Shown: one piece after another, positions 1 to 8,189 of the stretch
Layout: each line of letters starts with the position of its first letter
Numbering within the stretch: position 1 is the stretch's first letter
DNA from: CAVYXK01 sp963772445
GTDB taxonomy: Bacteria > Pseudomonadota > Alphaproteobacteria > Acetobacterales > Acetobacteraceae
DNA: 64,000 nt
Direction: 5' to 3'
Assembly (NCBI GenBank): GCA_963772445.1
Contig: CAVYXK010000015.1
Location: forward strand, 434,001-498,000
Translations under genes and position numbers: made by a program
Notes under the pieces: model-generated
What the model was told of the DNA's origin: nothing
What the model saw: only the letters and a program-made list of their open reading frames with translations
Databases searched by the model: none

Positions 1-1642
1 CGCCTCCAGCACCGCCTTCGTCATCTCCTCCACAAACAGGGGTATGCCGTCGGTGCGCTCGACGATCTCCGCCATCATATCCGCCGGCAGCTCCCTCTTC
101 CCGACCAGGTGCGCGATGATGGCGACCGCTTCACGCTGCCCAAGCCGGTTGAGCGTCAGGCTCGTCACATGCGACTGTCCCACCCACGGTGCGTTGAATT
201 CCGGGCGGAAGGTGACGACGAACAGCACCGGAAAAGTCTTGAATTCGGTCCACCGCCCGGCCAAACGCTTCCAGGCTTGTTGGATCGGCCCAGTGCGCAT
301 CCTCCAGGATCATCAGGACTGGTTGCTGGCGTGCCAAACCAGCGAGTTGCGACATCAGCGCTTCGAGCGTTCTTTGCCTGCGCTGTTCCGGGGCCAACGC
401 GAGCGCGGGATAGCGTCCGTCGTTCGGGAGCGACAGCATCTCGGCGAAGAGAGCGGCATCCTCAGGCGAGGTGGAGGTCTGTGAGAGCACCGCATCGAGC
501 TTGTCGAGCTGCACTTGCGGTTTGTCGTCGTACGCCAGTCCGGCGGCGCGTTCCATCTGGCCGATAATCGGGTGAAGCGCGCTGTCCGCGCGCTGCGGCG
601 AGCAGAAGTAGCGCAGGCGCGTGTGCGGCTCTACGGCGAGGCATTCCGAAAGCGCCGCCGTGAGCCGCGATTTCCCGATACCCGCCTCGCCGGACAGCAG
701 CACGACCTGGCCTTCACCCGTCTTTGCCCTGGACCAGCGCCGAAGCAGCAATTCGGTTTCTTCTTCCCGGCCGACGAGGGCGGTCAGGCTGGTCGTGTGC
801 AGGGCGTCAAAGCGGCTCCCCAAGCGACGCGCCCGTAGCGCGGCCCAGACCGGTGTAGGGTCGGCGATGCCCTTGAGGTCCCTCGGTCCGAGGTCCTTCA
901 GCTCGAAGAGATTGCCGAGCAGCCGTCGCGTGCTGTCGGCGATCACGACGGCGTTCGGCTCGGCGAGAGCTTGCAGGCGCGCCGCGAGGTTCGGCGTCTC
1001 GCCGACGATGCCGCGTTCCTGGGCTTCACCCGAGCCAATGAGATCGCCGACCACAACGAGGCCGGTCGCGATCCCGACGCGCACCTGCAAGCGAGCGCCG
1101 GCCGTGGTCGTGAGCTTCGGCACCGCCTCGACGACGGCAAGCCCGGCTTGCACAGCGCGCTCGGCATCATGTTCGTGGGCCTGGGGATAGCCGAAATAGG
1201 CGAGTACCCCGTCGCCCATGTATCTGGCGACGAAGCCGCCGGCCGTCGTGATGAGGCCGGCACAGCAGCCGCAGTATGCACCGACGATCTCACGCATGTC
1301 CTCGGGGTCGAGACGAGCCGAAAGAGGGGTCGAGCCGACGAGATCGCAGAACATGACGGTGACCTGGCGACGCTCGCCCCCCGAGGGTGCCGCAACGGCC
1401 GGAGTGACTTTCGGCGGCGGGCTTGTTGCCTCGACCGCCGACGGGGCTGGCGCCGGTGCGTGCACCCCGAGCGCGGCGATGGCGTCGAGAAGCTTGCGGC
1501 GGTGGCCCACCTGCGCGACGCCGATATCCTTGAGATCATCGCTCGTCAGCCGCGGCAGCACGGCTCCGTCGATCGCGTTGTCGCGAAAGGCCGGCTCGTA
1601 TTGCTCCAACCCCAGGCCACGCAGCCAAGCCGCGATATCCAT
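1..1642 (-). pseudogene. SAM/class III cyclase/AAA ATPase protein, frameshifted and cut by window edge
   Basis: Likely signalling protein of the adenylate/guanylate cyclase plus ATPase type. Read from the ATG at 1642, it has a SAM-like N-terminus (residues 1-60, with GLEQYEPAF). A class III cyclase domain follows (about 95-250), with its metal-binding aspartates in MFCDLVGSTPLS and RYMGDGVLAYFGYP. Next comes a P-loop ATPase with Walker A GEAGIGKS and Walker B-like LMILEDAHWAD. Near base 240 the frame breaks. The family-typical continuation (FPVLFVVTFRPEF, then ERTDGIPLFVEEMTK) is read in another frame down to base 1. One extra base around 238-246 explains this. The C-terminal repeats expected in the family lie beyond the window. 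It is either a true pseudogene or a sequencing indel; the domain identity is secure. Confidence 0.8.
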
Positions 1643-2015
1643 GCGGCGCCTCTGTCCCTTTTGGATGCACGATCGTAGGCGCGGCGGAGATTTATACGGC
1701 GCAAGAAGGCCGTCCTCAATGTTGGGATAGGATCAGCCGACCATCGGCTCGGCGGGTCCGGTTTCCACCCGAAACGGCTGTCGGCCGAGCTACTCCGTTT
1801 CGGCAGCGTTCAGACACAGGCCATCCGCGTCGGTTCCTATCCGCAGCAACCGAGTTGGCGACGAGTTGGCACTCCTGGTGAGAGCCCACTTATTGACTGA
1901 CCCGGCCGGGAGGCTCCCTGATCTGGCGCAATCCCTCAGGGGCGGGCGATGCTACTGGCGAGTAGCTCCTGTCTCCATTACGCTCTACCAACCCCTCTGA
2001 CCGCCAGGTACCCGC
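1643..2015. other. Divergent intergenic region without a recognisable gene
   Basis: These 373 bases separate the minus-strand cyclase gene from the plus-strand monooxygenase, so both promoters should lie here. I see no convincing -35/-10 pair, no RNA gene and no conserved coding frame. Confidence 0.5.
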
Positions 2016-3518
2016 ATGAACGACGCCACTGCTCTGACCCGCGCCGCCTCAGTCACAACCGAGCATTTCAACGTCCTGATCGTCGGCGCCGGCATTTCCG
2101 GCGTCGGCGCCGCCTATCACCTCACCACCCAATGCCCTGCCACCCGCTTCGTCGTGCTGGAGTCGAGAGAAACCTTCGGCGGCACCTGGATCACGCACAA
2201 ATATCCTGGCATCCGTTCCGACAGTGACCTGCACACCTTCGGCTACCGCTTCAAGCCATGGACAGGCGTCCCGATCGCCACCGCCGAAGAAATCCTGCAC
2301 TACATGGCCGAAGTGATCGAGGAGAATGGCCTCCCCCCGCATATCCGCTACCGCCACAAAATCACTCACGCGACCTGGTCCAGCCGCGACAATCGCTGGA
2401 CGATCGAGGGCACCTGCATCGACACTGGCGCACCATTCCATTTCACTGCCAACTTTCTCTACATGTGCCAGGGCTACTACCGGCACGACCGGGGCTACAC
2501 CCCACACTGGGACGGCGTGGAGTCATACAAAGGCCAGATCGTGCATCCGCAGACCTGGCCCGAGAATCTGGACTACAAGGACAAGAACGTCCTGGTGATC
2601 GGTTCCGGTGCCACCGCCGCAACGCTGATCCCTGCTATGGCGCCCGACTGCGGCCACATCACCATGCTGCAGCGTTCGCCCACCTGGTTCCGCTCCGGCC
2701 GCAACGCCATCCCGCTCGCCGAGGAACTCCGCGAATTGCAGATCGACGAGGCCTGGATCCACGAAATCGTCCGCCGCCGGATCCTGCTCGACCAGGCGCT
2801 GTTTACCAAGCGCACGTTCGAGGAACCGGAGAAAGTTCGCCAGGAGCTCCTCGCCGCGGCACGTGCGCAGCTCGGCCCCGACTACGACATCGCCACACAC
2901 TTCACGCCACACTACCGTCCCTGGCAGCAGCGCATCGCCTTCATCCCCGATGGCGACTTGTTCCAGGCGATCCGGTCGGACAAGGCCTCGGTCGTCACTG
3001 ATGAAATCGAGCGCTTCACCGAGAAGGGTGTGCTACTGCGATCAGGCAGGGAACTCCAGGCCGACATCATCATTACCGCCACGGGGTTCGATCTCTGCGT
3101 GCTCGGAGACATCGACTTCGTCGTCGATGGCAAGCCCCTGAACTTCGGCGACACCATCACTTATCGCGGCATGATGTTCACCGGAGTGCCCAATATGGTC
3201 TGGGTCTTCGGCTATTTCCGCGCGAGCTGGACTCTGCGCGCCGACCTTGTCGCCGATTTCGTCTGCCGGTTATTGAAATACATGAAACAACGCGGTGCGA
3301 AGAAGGTTGAGGTCGCCCTGCGGCCCGAGGACAAGGACATGCAGATCCTGCCCTGGATCGGCGAGGAGAACTTCAACCCCGGCTACATGCTGCGCGGCAT
3401 GCACCTTCTGCCCAAACGTGGCGACAAACCTGAATGGGCGCACACTCAGGACTACTGGGCTGAGAAGGACGCAATCCCTGCCACCAACCTCGACGCCGCC
3501 GCTTTTGTTTACTCGTGA
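2016..3518 (+). CDS. Flavin-containing Baeyer-Villiger-type monooxygenase
   Basis: NAD(P)H- and FAD-dependent monooxygenase, 500 residues, a normal length for the family. The FAD-binding Rossmann motif is VLIVGAGISGVGAAYHL (about 20-36). The FGGTW element and KYPGIRSDSDLHTFG follow, typical of BVMOs. The BVMO fingerprint FxGxxxHxxxW appears as YKGQIVHPQTWP (about 171-182). The NADPH Rossmann motif is VLVIGSGATAATL (about 192-204), and TATGFD lies near 350. The substrate cannot be read from sequence. The gene stands alone, upstream of a convergent SDR dehydrogenase that could act on the same kind of ketone or alcohol; that link is inference. Confidence 0.88.
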   Translation: MNDATALTRAASVTTEHFNVLIVGAGISGVGAAYHLTTQCPATRFVVLESRETFGGTWITHKYPGIRSDSDLHTFGYRFKPWTGVPIATAEEILHYMAEVIEENGLPPHIRYRHKITHATWSSRDNRWTIEGTCIDTGAPFHFTANFLYMCQGYYRHDRGYTPHWDGVESYKGQIVHPQTWPENLDYKDKNVLVIGSGATAATLIPAMAPDCGHITMLQRSPTWFRSGRNAIPLAEELRELQIDEAWIHEIVRRRILLDQALFTKRTFEEPEKVRQELLAAARAQLGPDYDIATHFTPHYRPWQQRIAFIPDGDLFQAIRSDKASVVTDEIERFTEKGVLLRSGRELQADIIITATGFDLCVLGDIDFVVDGKPLNFGDTITYRGMMFTGVPNMVWVFGYFRASWTLRADLVADFVCRLLKYMKQRGAKKVEVALRPEDKDMQILPWIGEENFNPGYMLRGMHLLPKRGDKPEWAHTQDYWAEKDAIPATNLDAAAFVYS

Positions 3519-3864
3519 AGCCGCTCCCCGCGTTCCGTCAACCAGGAAGCCGCGTAGTAGAGAGCGGACCACCTACCCTCGATGGGTGGCCGGTGAGCGT
3601 GTGCCAGGCCGTCCCGCCTCTTTCCACGTTGGCCTGTAGCGTCCCGCCGATACCGCACCGACGCGGATCGAGTCGATCGAGGATCACAAGGCGGAGAGGA
3701 AGAGCGCTTATCAGACGTACCATCGGCGCCGGCGCAGGTCACCGGGCACGACTGAGCAGGTTCAGAGCCTCGGCTTCTGCGGAAGGCAAGCAAGACAAAA
3801 TAGTTCCTTTCGGGTCGATCAGCGGCGATCCGGACAGGCTGTTCGCCACGTGGCTCCAGAGCCA
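3519..3864. other. Intergenic region between convergent genes
   Basis: 346 bases lie between the 3' ends of the monooxygenase and SDR genes. Reading frames here have no family-like content. I found no clear terminator hairpin with a T tract and no RNA gene. Confidence 0.45.
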
Positions 3865-4680
3865 TCAGGCCGGCCAGCATTGCGTGCCGCCATCGATCCG
3901 CAGCACCTGCCCGGTGATGAAATCGCCCATCGGCCCGGCAAACAGCTCGATTGCGCGGGCCACCTCATCGACCAGGGCGATGCGCTCCAGGGTGCCGGAC
4001 TCGACCAGCCGGGCCGGATCGACCGCTCGGGTGTTGAGAAAGCGCCCCGTCCTCGTATCGCCCGGCGCGATGCTGTTCACCGTCACGTTGAACGGCCGGA
4101 GCTGTGCCGCCAGGCACCGCGTGTACTGCACCACGGCCGCCTTTGCGGTGGCGTAGATCGCTCCACTCGCTCGCCCGCCATAGGCGGCGATCGAGCTGAT
4201 CGTGACTATCCGTCCCTGGCGCCGCTCGGCCATCGAGCGGCCAACAACCTGACAGATGAAGATCGTGCTCATCAGATTGCGTTCGATCACCGCGCGGATG
4301 TCGGGCTCTTGAACCATCAACGCATCGTTCGGATCCGGCTTGCCTCCGGCATCGCCGATGTCGCCGCCGGCGTTGTGGACCAACACGTGGATCGGCCCGA
4401 GCGTAGTGGTTGCCTGTTCCACAACGCGCTCTACATGATCCATCCGGGTGAGGTCGCCGAGCAGCGGCAGCGTTCTGACGCCAAACTGCCGGCCGATCTC
4501 TTGTGCCGTCTCGGTCAGCGTGGTGCCTTCGCCGTACTCGGCGGGTCCGTGCTCGCGCATCCCATGCACAGCCACCGCGCAGCCGAGCCGGGCAAGGTGC
4601 TCGGCGAAGGCGCGGCCAAGGCCCCGTCCGGCGCCCGTCACGAGCGCCGTCTTGCCGGCAAGTTGGCGATCCGATGACAT
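3865..4680 (-). CDS. Short-chain dehydrogenase/reductase (SDR)
   Basis: Classical SDR, 271 residues from the ATG at 4680. The cofactor motif TGAGRGLG is near the N-terminus. NAGG follows in the middle, then the catalytic Ser in ISSIAAYGG and the YxxxK motif in YATAKAAV. The C-terminus has the usual FITGQVLRIDGG. I chose the ATG at 4680 over the one at 4701 because GGGGAG lies nine bases upstream of it. The substrate is unknown. It converges on the monooxygenase gene and may reduce or oxidise a related compound, but nothing in the sequence proves this. Confidence 0.88.
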   Translation of the reverse strand: MSSDRQLAGKTALVTGAGRGLGRAFAEHLARLGCAVAVHGMREHGPAEYGEGTTLTETAQEIGRQFGVRTLPLLGDLTRMDHVERVVEQATTTLGPIHVLVHNAGGDIGDAGGKPDPNDALMVQEPDIRAVIERNLMSTIFICQVVGRSMAERRQGRIVTISSIAAYGGRASGAIYATAKAAVVQYTRCLAAQLRPFNVTVNSIAPGDTRTGRFLNTRAVDPARLVESGTLERIALVDEVARAIELFAGPMGDFITGQVLRIDGGTQCWPA

Positions 4681-4982
4681 CCCTTGCGTCTCCCCAGCCA
4701 TGTTCAGAGATTATTAGTCGAAACATATGATGCTGCCGTGATGATCTCGCCTGTCTCGGCTCCCACTGTCGCCACCACTACGGGCGTAGGCAATATCCGT
4801 CCGGCAGAGATGCTGCGGCCATTCGGGCGGTCGCAGCAGACGCCGACTTCCTCGGCGCTGCCAACGTCGCGCACCCCGCCTGCTTCAGGGGACAGCGCCA
4901 CCCCGCCATCGCGAACGCTGCCTCGCGGCTCGCGGCTCGACCTCACCGTATAGCTGGCATCGGTCCGTAACCGCGGCAGCAA
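4681..4982. other. Intergenic region, no gene recognised
   Basis: About 300 bases lie between the SDR gene and higA, both on the minus strand. An open frame of about 90 codons exists on the minus strand but has no domain-like or conserved features, so I do not call it. The SDR promoter should lie here. Confidence 0.4.
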
Positions 4983-5279
4983 TCAGGCCGCTCGCGGCCG
5001 CACTTCGTCGGCGATCCGCTCCCCGTGCTCGACAATTGCTGCGGACAGATCGTGGGCGGCTTGCAGGTTCAGCCAAAATTCCGGTGTGGTGCCGAAATAA
5101 CGCGCCAGTCGGAGCGCTGTATCCGGGGTAACGGCGCGCGGTGCCTCCGAGGCGATAATGGCGGTGATCCGATTTGGCGGTACGTGCAGGTCGCGAGCCA
5201 ACGCATTCGCGCTCAGGCGGAGGGGAGCCATGAACTCCTCCCGCAGTACCTCACCGGGATGGGTATGAATACGAGGCAT
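4983..5279 (-). CDS. higA: HigA-type antitoxin (XRE/HTH)
   Basis: Antitoxin of a type II toxin-antitoxin pair, 98 residues from the ATG at 5279. The opening MPRIHTHPGEVLREEF is typical of HigA. A helix-turn-helix follows (about 24-60; LSANALARDLHVPPNRI), then the family tail with YFGTTPEFWLNLQAAHDL. It would bind the upstream toxin and repress the shared promoter. The higB stop lies 11 bases upstream, giving the toxin-first order usual for higBA. Confidence 0.92.
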   Translation of the reverse strand: MPRIHTHPGEVLREEFMAPLRLSANALARDLHVPPNRITAIIASEAPRAVTPDTALRLARYFGTTPEFWLNLQAAHDLSAAIVEHGERIADEVRPRAA

Positions 5280-5290
5280 GAGTCCTCTCC

Positions 5291-5572
5291 TCAGTGGTAA
5301 TCCACAATCTCGACGTTGGCCGGACCGACAATCGTCCAGAGGAAGCAGAGCCGCCACTGGTCGTTGATGCGGATACTGTGCTGGCCGGCGCGATTTCCGG
5401 CCAAAGCCTCCAGCCGGTTGCCGGGCGGGGCACGGAGATCGCTCAGAGCCTTTGCAGCATGCAGCATGTCCAGTTTGCGCAAAGCCACACTCGCGATACC
5501 CTGGAAACGCCGGCTCCTGCCGCTTTCGTAAAGGACCTGGGTGTCCCGACAAGCAAACGATTGAATTGCCAT
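5291..5572 (-). CDS. higB: HigB-type toxin (RelE/ParE fold)
   Basis: Predicted ribosome-dependent mRNA interferase, 93 residues, the normal length for HigB. The opening MAIQSFACRDTQVLYE, the central GIASVALRKLDMLHAA, and the C-terminal block IRINDQWRLCFLW with VEIVDYH are family hallmarks. It is the first gene of the higBA operon, and its antitoxin follows directly. The only promoter-like sequence upstream puts the transcription start almost at the ATG, so the message may be leaderless. Confidence 0.93.
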   Translation of the reverse strand: MAIQSFACRDTQVLYESGRSRRFQGIASVALRKLDMLHAAKALSDLRAPPGNRLEALAGNRAGQHSIRINDQWRLCFLWTIVGPANVEIVDYH

Positions 5573-5578
5573 TGGTTT

Positions 5579-5607
5579 ATTCTATTATGTCCGGCGTAAT
5601 ACGACAA
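5579..5607 (-). promoter_or_regulatory. higBA promoter with imperfect palindromic operator
   Basis: On the minus strand a TTGTCG -35 (5602-5607) and a TAGAAT -10 (5579-5584) are separated by 17 bases. Between them, 5584-5600 (ATTATGTCCGGCGTAAT) is an imperfect palindrome with ATTA/TAAT arms. It fits autoregulation by HigA. The -10 ends seven bases before the higB ATG, so there is almost no room for a leader. This is read by eye and not tested. Confidence 0.45.
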
Positions 5608-5676
5608 GCGCCTCAACGCCCGCACCCGCTCGCCGGGGGATTGATTCGAATCAGTTAACGCGGCATTCTGCCACGC

Positions 5677-6237
5677 ATGCCGGAGTTCGTTCGCCGCATC
5701 CCAGACGGCGACAACCGGGAGCGGCTGGTCTGCCCCGAATGCGGCCATATTGCCTACGAGAACCCCAAAATCGTCGTCGGCTCGGTGGTGGCCGAGGACG
5801 GCGCGGTGCTGATGTGCCGCCGAGCGATCGAACCCAGACTCGGCTTCTGGACCCTGCCCGCCGGCTATCTGGAACTCGGCGAAACGCCGGAGGAGGGTGC
5901 TAGCCGCGAAGCCTGGGAAGAGGCGCGGGCTGAAATCGCCATCGATGGCATCCTGGGCGTGTTCAGCATCAGCCGCATCGGTCAGGTGCAGATCATGTTT
6001 CGCGCGCGGTTTGCCGACCCGGCGGCGGCGCCGCGTTTCGCGGCCGGACCGGAAAGCCTGGAGGTGGCGCTGTTCCCCTGGGACCATGTTCCCTGGGACG
6101 AGGTGGCGTTCCCGTCCGTTCGCTGGGCGCTGCACGCATGGCATGGTGCCGGGCCCGGCCCACTCGGACCGCCTGCCGCAAACCCGAGGGAAGATCCACG
6201 CGGCACCGGCCGCATCGGCGGAGGTTTCCGGGCATGA
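5677..6237 (+). CDS. Nudix hydrolase with N-terminal zinc-ribbon motif
   Basis: Hydrolase of nucleoside diphosphate-linked compounds, 186 residues. A CPECG half-ribbon and YENPKIVVG open the domain, as in the ADP-ribose/NADH pyrophosphatase-like COG1051 group. The Nudix box is GYLELGETPEEGASREAWEE (about 69-88). Its REUXEEXGU core is kept except that Arg replaces the usual Gly (EEARAE). The last ~25 residues are Gly/Pro-rich and look unstructured. The stop overlaps the next ATG (ATGA), so the two genes are translationally coupled. The substrate is not determinable. Confidence 0.88.
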   Translation: MPEFVRRIPDGDNRERLVCPECGHIAYENPKIVVGSVVAEDGAVLMCRRAIEPRLGFWTLPAGYLELGETPEEGASREAWEEARAEIAIDGILGVFSISRIGQVQIMFRARFADPAAAPRFAAGPESLEVALFPWDHVPWDEVAFPSVRWALHAWHGAGPGPLGPPAANPREDPRGTGRIGGGFRA

Positions 6238-6524
6238 GAGAGTATCCCGCCCTGCTCGCGGCGTTTCTGGCGACGAGTGCCACCATCGTACTTCCGGTGC
6301 CGCCTCCCGGCGGGCCGCCCGATCGCGCGGCACCGGTCCCCAGCCAGACCCTTGAAGCGCCGGGGCAAGATCAGCCGGACAGCGTCCGGCTCGCGCCCAG
6401 TTTCTTCACGCTCGACCAGTACAACCAGAGCGAGGGCTATACGCCGGGCTCGCGGATCGACGAGCTCCCCGGCCGGCATCCGCCGGTGCGCGCGGGCTTC
6501 AGTTTGAGCGTCCCGCTGCCGTAA
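6234..6524 (+). CDS. Small secreted hypothetical protein
   Basis: 96 residues, beginning in the ATGA overlap with the Nudix gene. MREYPALLAAFLATSATIVL reads as a signal peptide. A Pro-rich linker follows, then a short body with FFTLDQYNQSEGYTPGSRI and a C-terminus FSLSVPLP. I do not recognise the family. It is probably periplasmic and coupled to the Nudix gene for expression. The lack of a second overlapping gene and the clear signal peptide support it as real. Confidence 0.6.
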   Translation: MREYPALLAAFLATSATIVLPVPPPGGPPDRAAPVPSQTLEAPGQDQPDSVRLAPSFFTLDQYNQSEGYTPGSRIDELPGRHPPVRAGFSLSVPLP

Positions 6525-6542
6525 TCGCCCGGCCTTGGCGAT
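6524..6542. terminator. Possible hairpin terminator between convergent genes
   Basis: ATCGCC (6524-6529) pairs with GGCGAT (6537-6542) across a 7-base loop, just after the small secreted protein's stop and before the convergent enoyl-CoA hydratase stop. There is no real T tract, so confidence is low. Confidence 0.3.
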
Positions 6543-6590
6543 CTTGCCACTCAACGGCTGACATCAGCAGACGCAGGTCCCCCGGGACTC

Positions 6591-7358
6591 TCATCGTTTC
6601 CGGCGGCGCATTGTTTCGAGGAAATCCGTCATCCGCCGGGTCGGCTCGTCAGTGTCCCAGGCCCCCGCGAAGCTGTCGATACCGTGCTCGATGGCATCAG
6701 CCAACGTGCATTCCTCCCAGGTGCGGATCAGCTCCTTCTGCAGCCGCACGGCATGCGGGCCGCTGGCAAGGATCGACACGAGCACCCGCTCGACCGCTGC
6801 GTCTAGCTCATCGGACGGCACTACCTCTTCGACCAGTCCCCAGGCGAGCGCCTGCGCGGCGTCGATCGTCTCGCCGGTGAGCAGCAGCAGCCGGGCACGG
6901 CCCCAACCGATCAGCCTCGGCAGCAACGCCGCCTCGACGACCGAGGGGATACCAATCCTGACCTCTGGCATGCCGAAGCGCGCATCGCTGGCGGCAAGGC
7001 GGAGGTCGCAGGAGGCGGCAATCTCCAGCCCCGCGCCGAGCGCATAGCCGCTGATCCGTGCCAGCACCGGCACCGGCATGCGGCGGAGCGCCTCGCAGCT
7101 TTGGTGCACCAGGGTGATGAACCCGCGGGCCGTGGCTGCGTCGAGCGCCGCCATCTCGGTGATGTCGGCACCGCCGATGAAGGCACGCTCGCCGGTACCG
7201 CGCAGCACGACGGCGCGAAGGTCGGAGCGCTGGGCGAGGGCGTCCGCTTCGGCGACCAGGCTGATCATGAGGCGGCTGTGCAGTGTGTTCAGCTTGGCGG
7301 CGTTGTCGATCGTCAAGGTCGCGACACCGCGCGGGTCGATGTTGGCCGTGACGCCCAT
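6591..7358 (-). CDS. Enoyl-CoA hydratase/isomerase family protein
   Basis: Crotonase-fold enzyme, 255 residues from the ATG at 7358. I chose that start because AGGAGG lies seven bases upstream. The oxyanion-hole segments are RAFIGGADITEM and ISGYALGAGLEIAASCDLRLA. The catalytic region FGMPEVRIGIPSVVEAALLPRLIG follows, then GETIDAAQALAWGLV. It probably hydrates or isomerises an acyl-CoA in fatty-acid or side-chain degradation. No other beta-oxidation gene is nearby. Confidence 0.88.
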   Translation of the reverse strand: MGVTANIDPRGVATLTIDNAAKLNTLHSRLMISLVAEADALAQRSDLRAVVLRGTGERAFIGGADITEMAALDAATARGFITLVHQSCEALRRMPVPVLARISGYALGAGLEIAASCDLRLAASDARFGMPEVRIGIPSVVEAALLPRLIGWGRARLLLLTGETIDAAQALAWGLVEEVVPSDELDAAVERVLVSILASGPHAVRLQKELIRTWEECTLADAIEHGIDSFAGAWDTDEPTRRMTDFLETMRRRKR

Positions 7359-7472
7359 GGGTTCCTCCTGTCGGGGCGATCCGGCGCGATCGCCGGTACC
7401 CGTCCTGTGCGGCTTGCCGTGCCACTGTCGCATGCCATATCGCTTGCTGCACCGCAGCAGGAGACGCGTCGC

Positions 7473-8069
7473 ATGCCGCTGAGCCCGCCCGTTCTACGCG
7501 AAGAGCTGCACACGCGCGCCATCGCGCTGCATGGATATCGCCGCGAGGACGGGTTGTTCGACATCGAGGCCCGGCTGACCGACACCAAGCCCTTCGCGCT
7601 GCCCAGCCAGGACCGCGGCCATATCGCCGCAGGCGAGCCGTTGCACGAGATGTGGATGCGCCTGACGGTGGACGAGACGATGCGGATCGTCGGTTGCGAG
7701 GCGGCCACCGACCATGGCCCCTATGCCGTCTGCCCTCAGGCGGCACCCAATTTTGCCCGGCTGGTCGGGCTGCAGATCCGCAACGGCTTCCTGAAGGAGG
7801 CGGCGCAGCGGGTTGGCGGTGCCGCCGGATGCACCCATCTGCGAGAGCTGTTGCAGCAGATGGCAACCACCGCGTTCCAGACCGTCGGTCCGGCGCGAGC
7901 GCGCAAGGAGCTGGCGCATGCGACCGGCGACGCCTTGGACACACGGATCAGCGAGCACATGGGCGGGGCGGAGCGGATGCTGAACACCTGTCTCGCCTAT
8001 GCCGCTGACAGCCCGGTCGTGAAGCGCCGCTGGCCGCATCTTTCCGCCGGTCGCGACGGCGCGGCCTGA
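7473..8069 (+). CDS. DUF2889 domain protein
   Basis: 198 residues from the ATG at 7473, which has an AGGAG-type site before it. MPLSPPVLREELHTRAIALHGYRREDGLFDIEARL is the usual DUF2889 opening in outline. It continues with LHEMWMRLTVDET, CPQAAPNFARLVGL and the CTHLRELLQQMATTA block containing conserved Cys and His. The biochemical function is unknown. DUF2889 genes often occur near acyl-CoA or citrate-pathway genes, and this one lies between an enoyl-CoA hydratase and citrate synthase. Confidence 0.82.
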   Translation: MPLSPPVLREELHTRAIALHGYRREDGLFDIEARLTDTKPFALPSQDRGHIAAGEPLHEMWMRLTVDETMRIVGCEAATDHGPYAVCPQAAPNFARLVGLQIRNGFLKEAAQRVGGAAGCTHLRELLQQMATTAFQTVGPARARKELAHATGDALDTRISEHMGGAERMLNTCLAYAADSPVVKRRWPHLSAGRDGAA

Positions 8070-8103
8070 GCGGGGTCGAGGAATTTTGCTGCGGGCGCGA
8101 AGG

Positions 8104-8132
8104 TTGCACAGGGCGAACCTCGGTCATATTTT
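8104..8132 (+). promoter_or_regulatory. Candidate sigma-70-type promoter for citrate synthase
   Basis: TTGCAC (8104-8109) and TATTTT (8127-8132) are spaced 17 bases apart, 57 bases before the citrate synthase ATG. Each matches the consensus at four of six bases. This is the only reasonable pair in the 120-base gap. Confidence 0.4.
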
Positions 8133-8189
8133 TGGGGCAACGGGCTTGAGGCGGCCTGGTGCCGCCCCCCGGCAACAAGGACAACGAAC

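Noticed and set aside
4704..4982. 92-codon minus-strand frame between higA and the SDR gene
   Set aside because: No conserved motif, no ribosome binding site, and composition like other noncoding frames in this high-G+C sequence.
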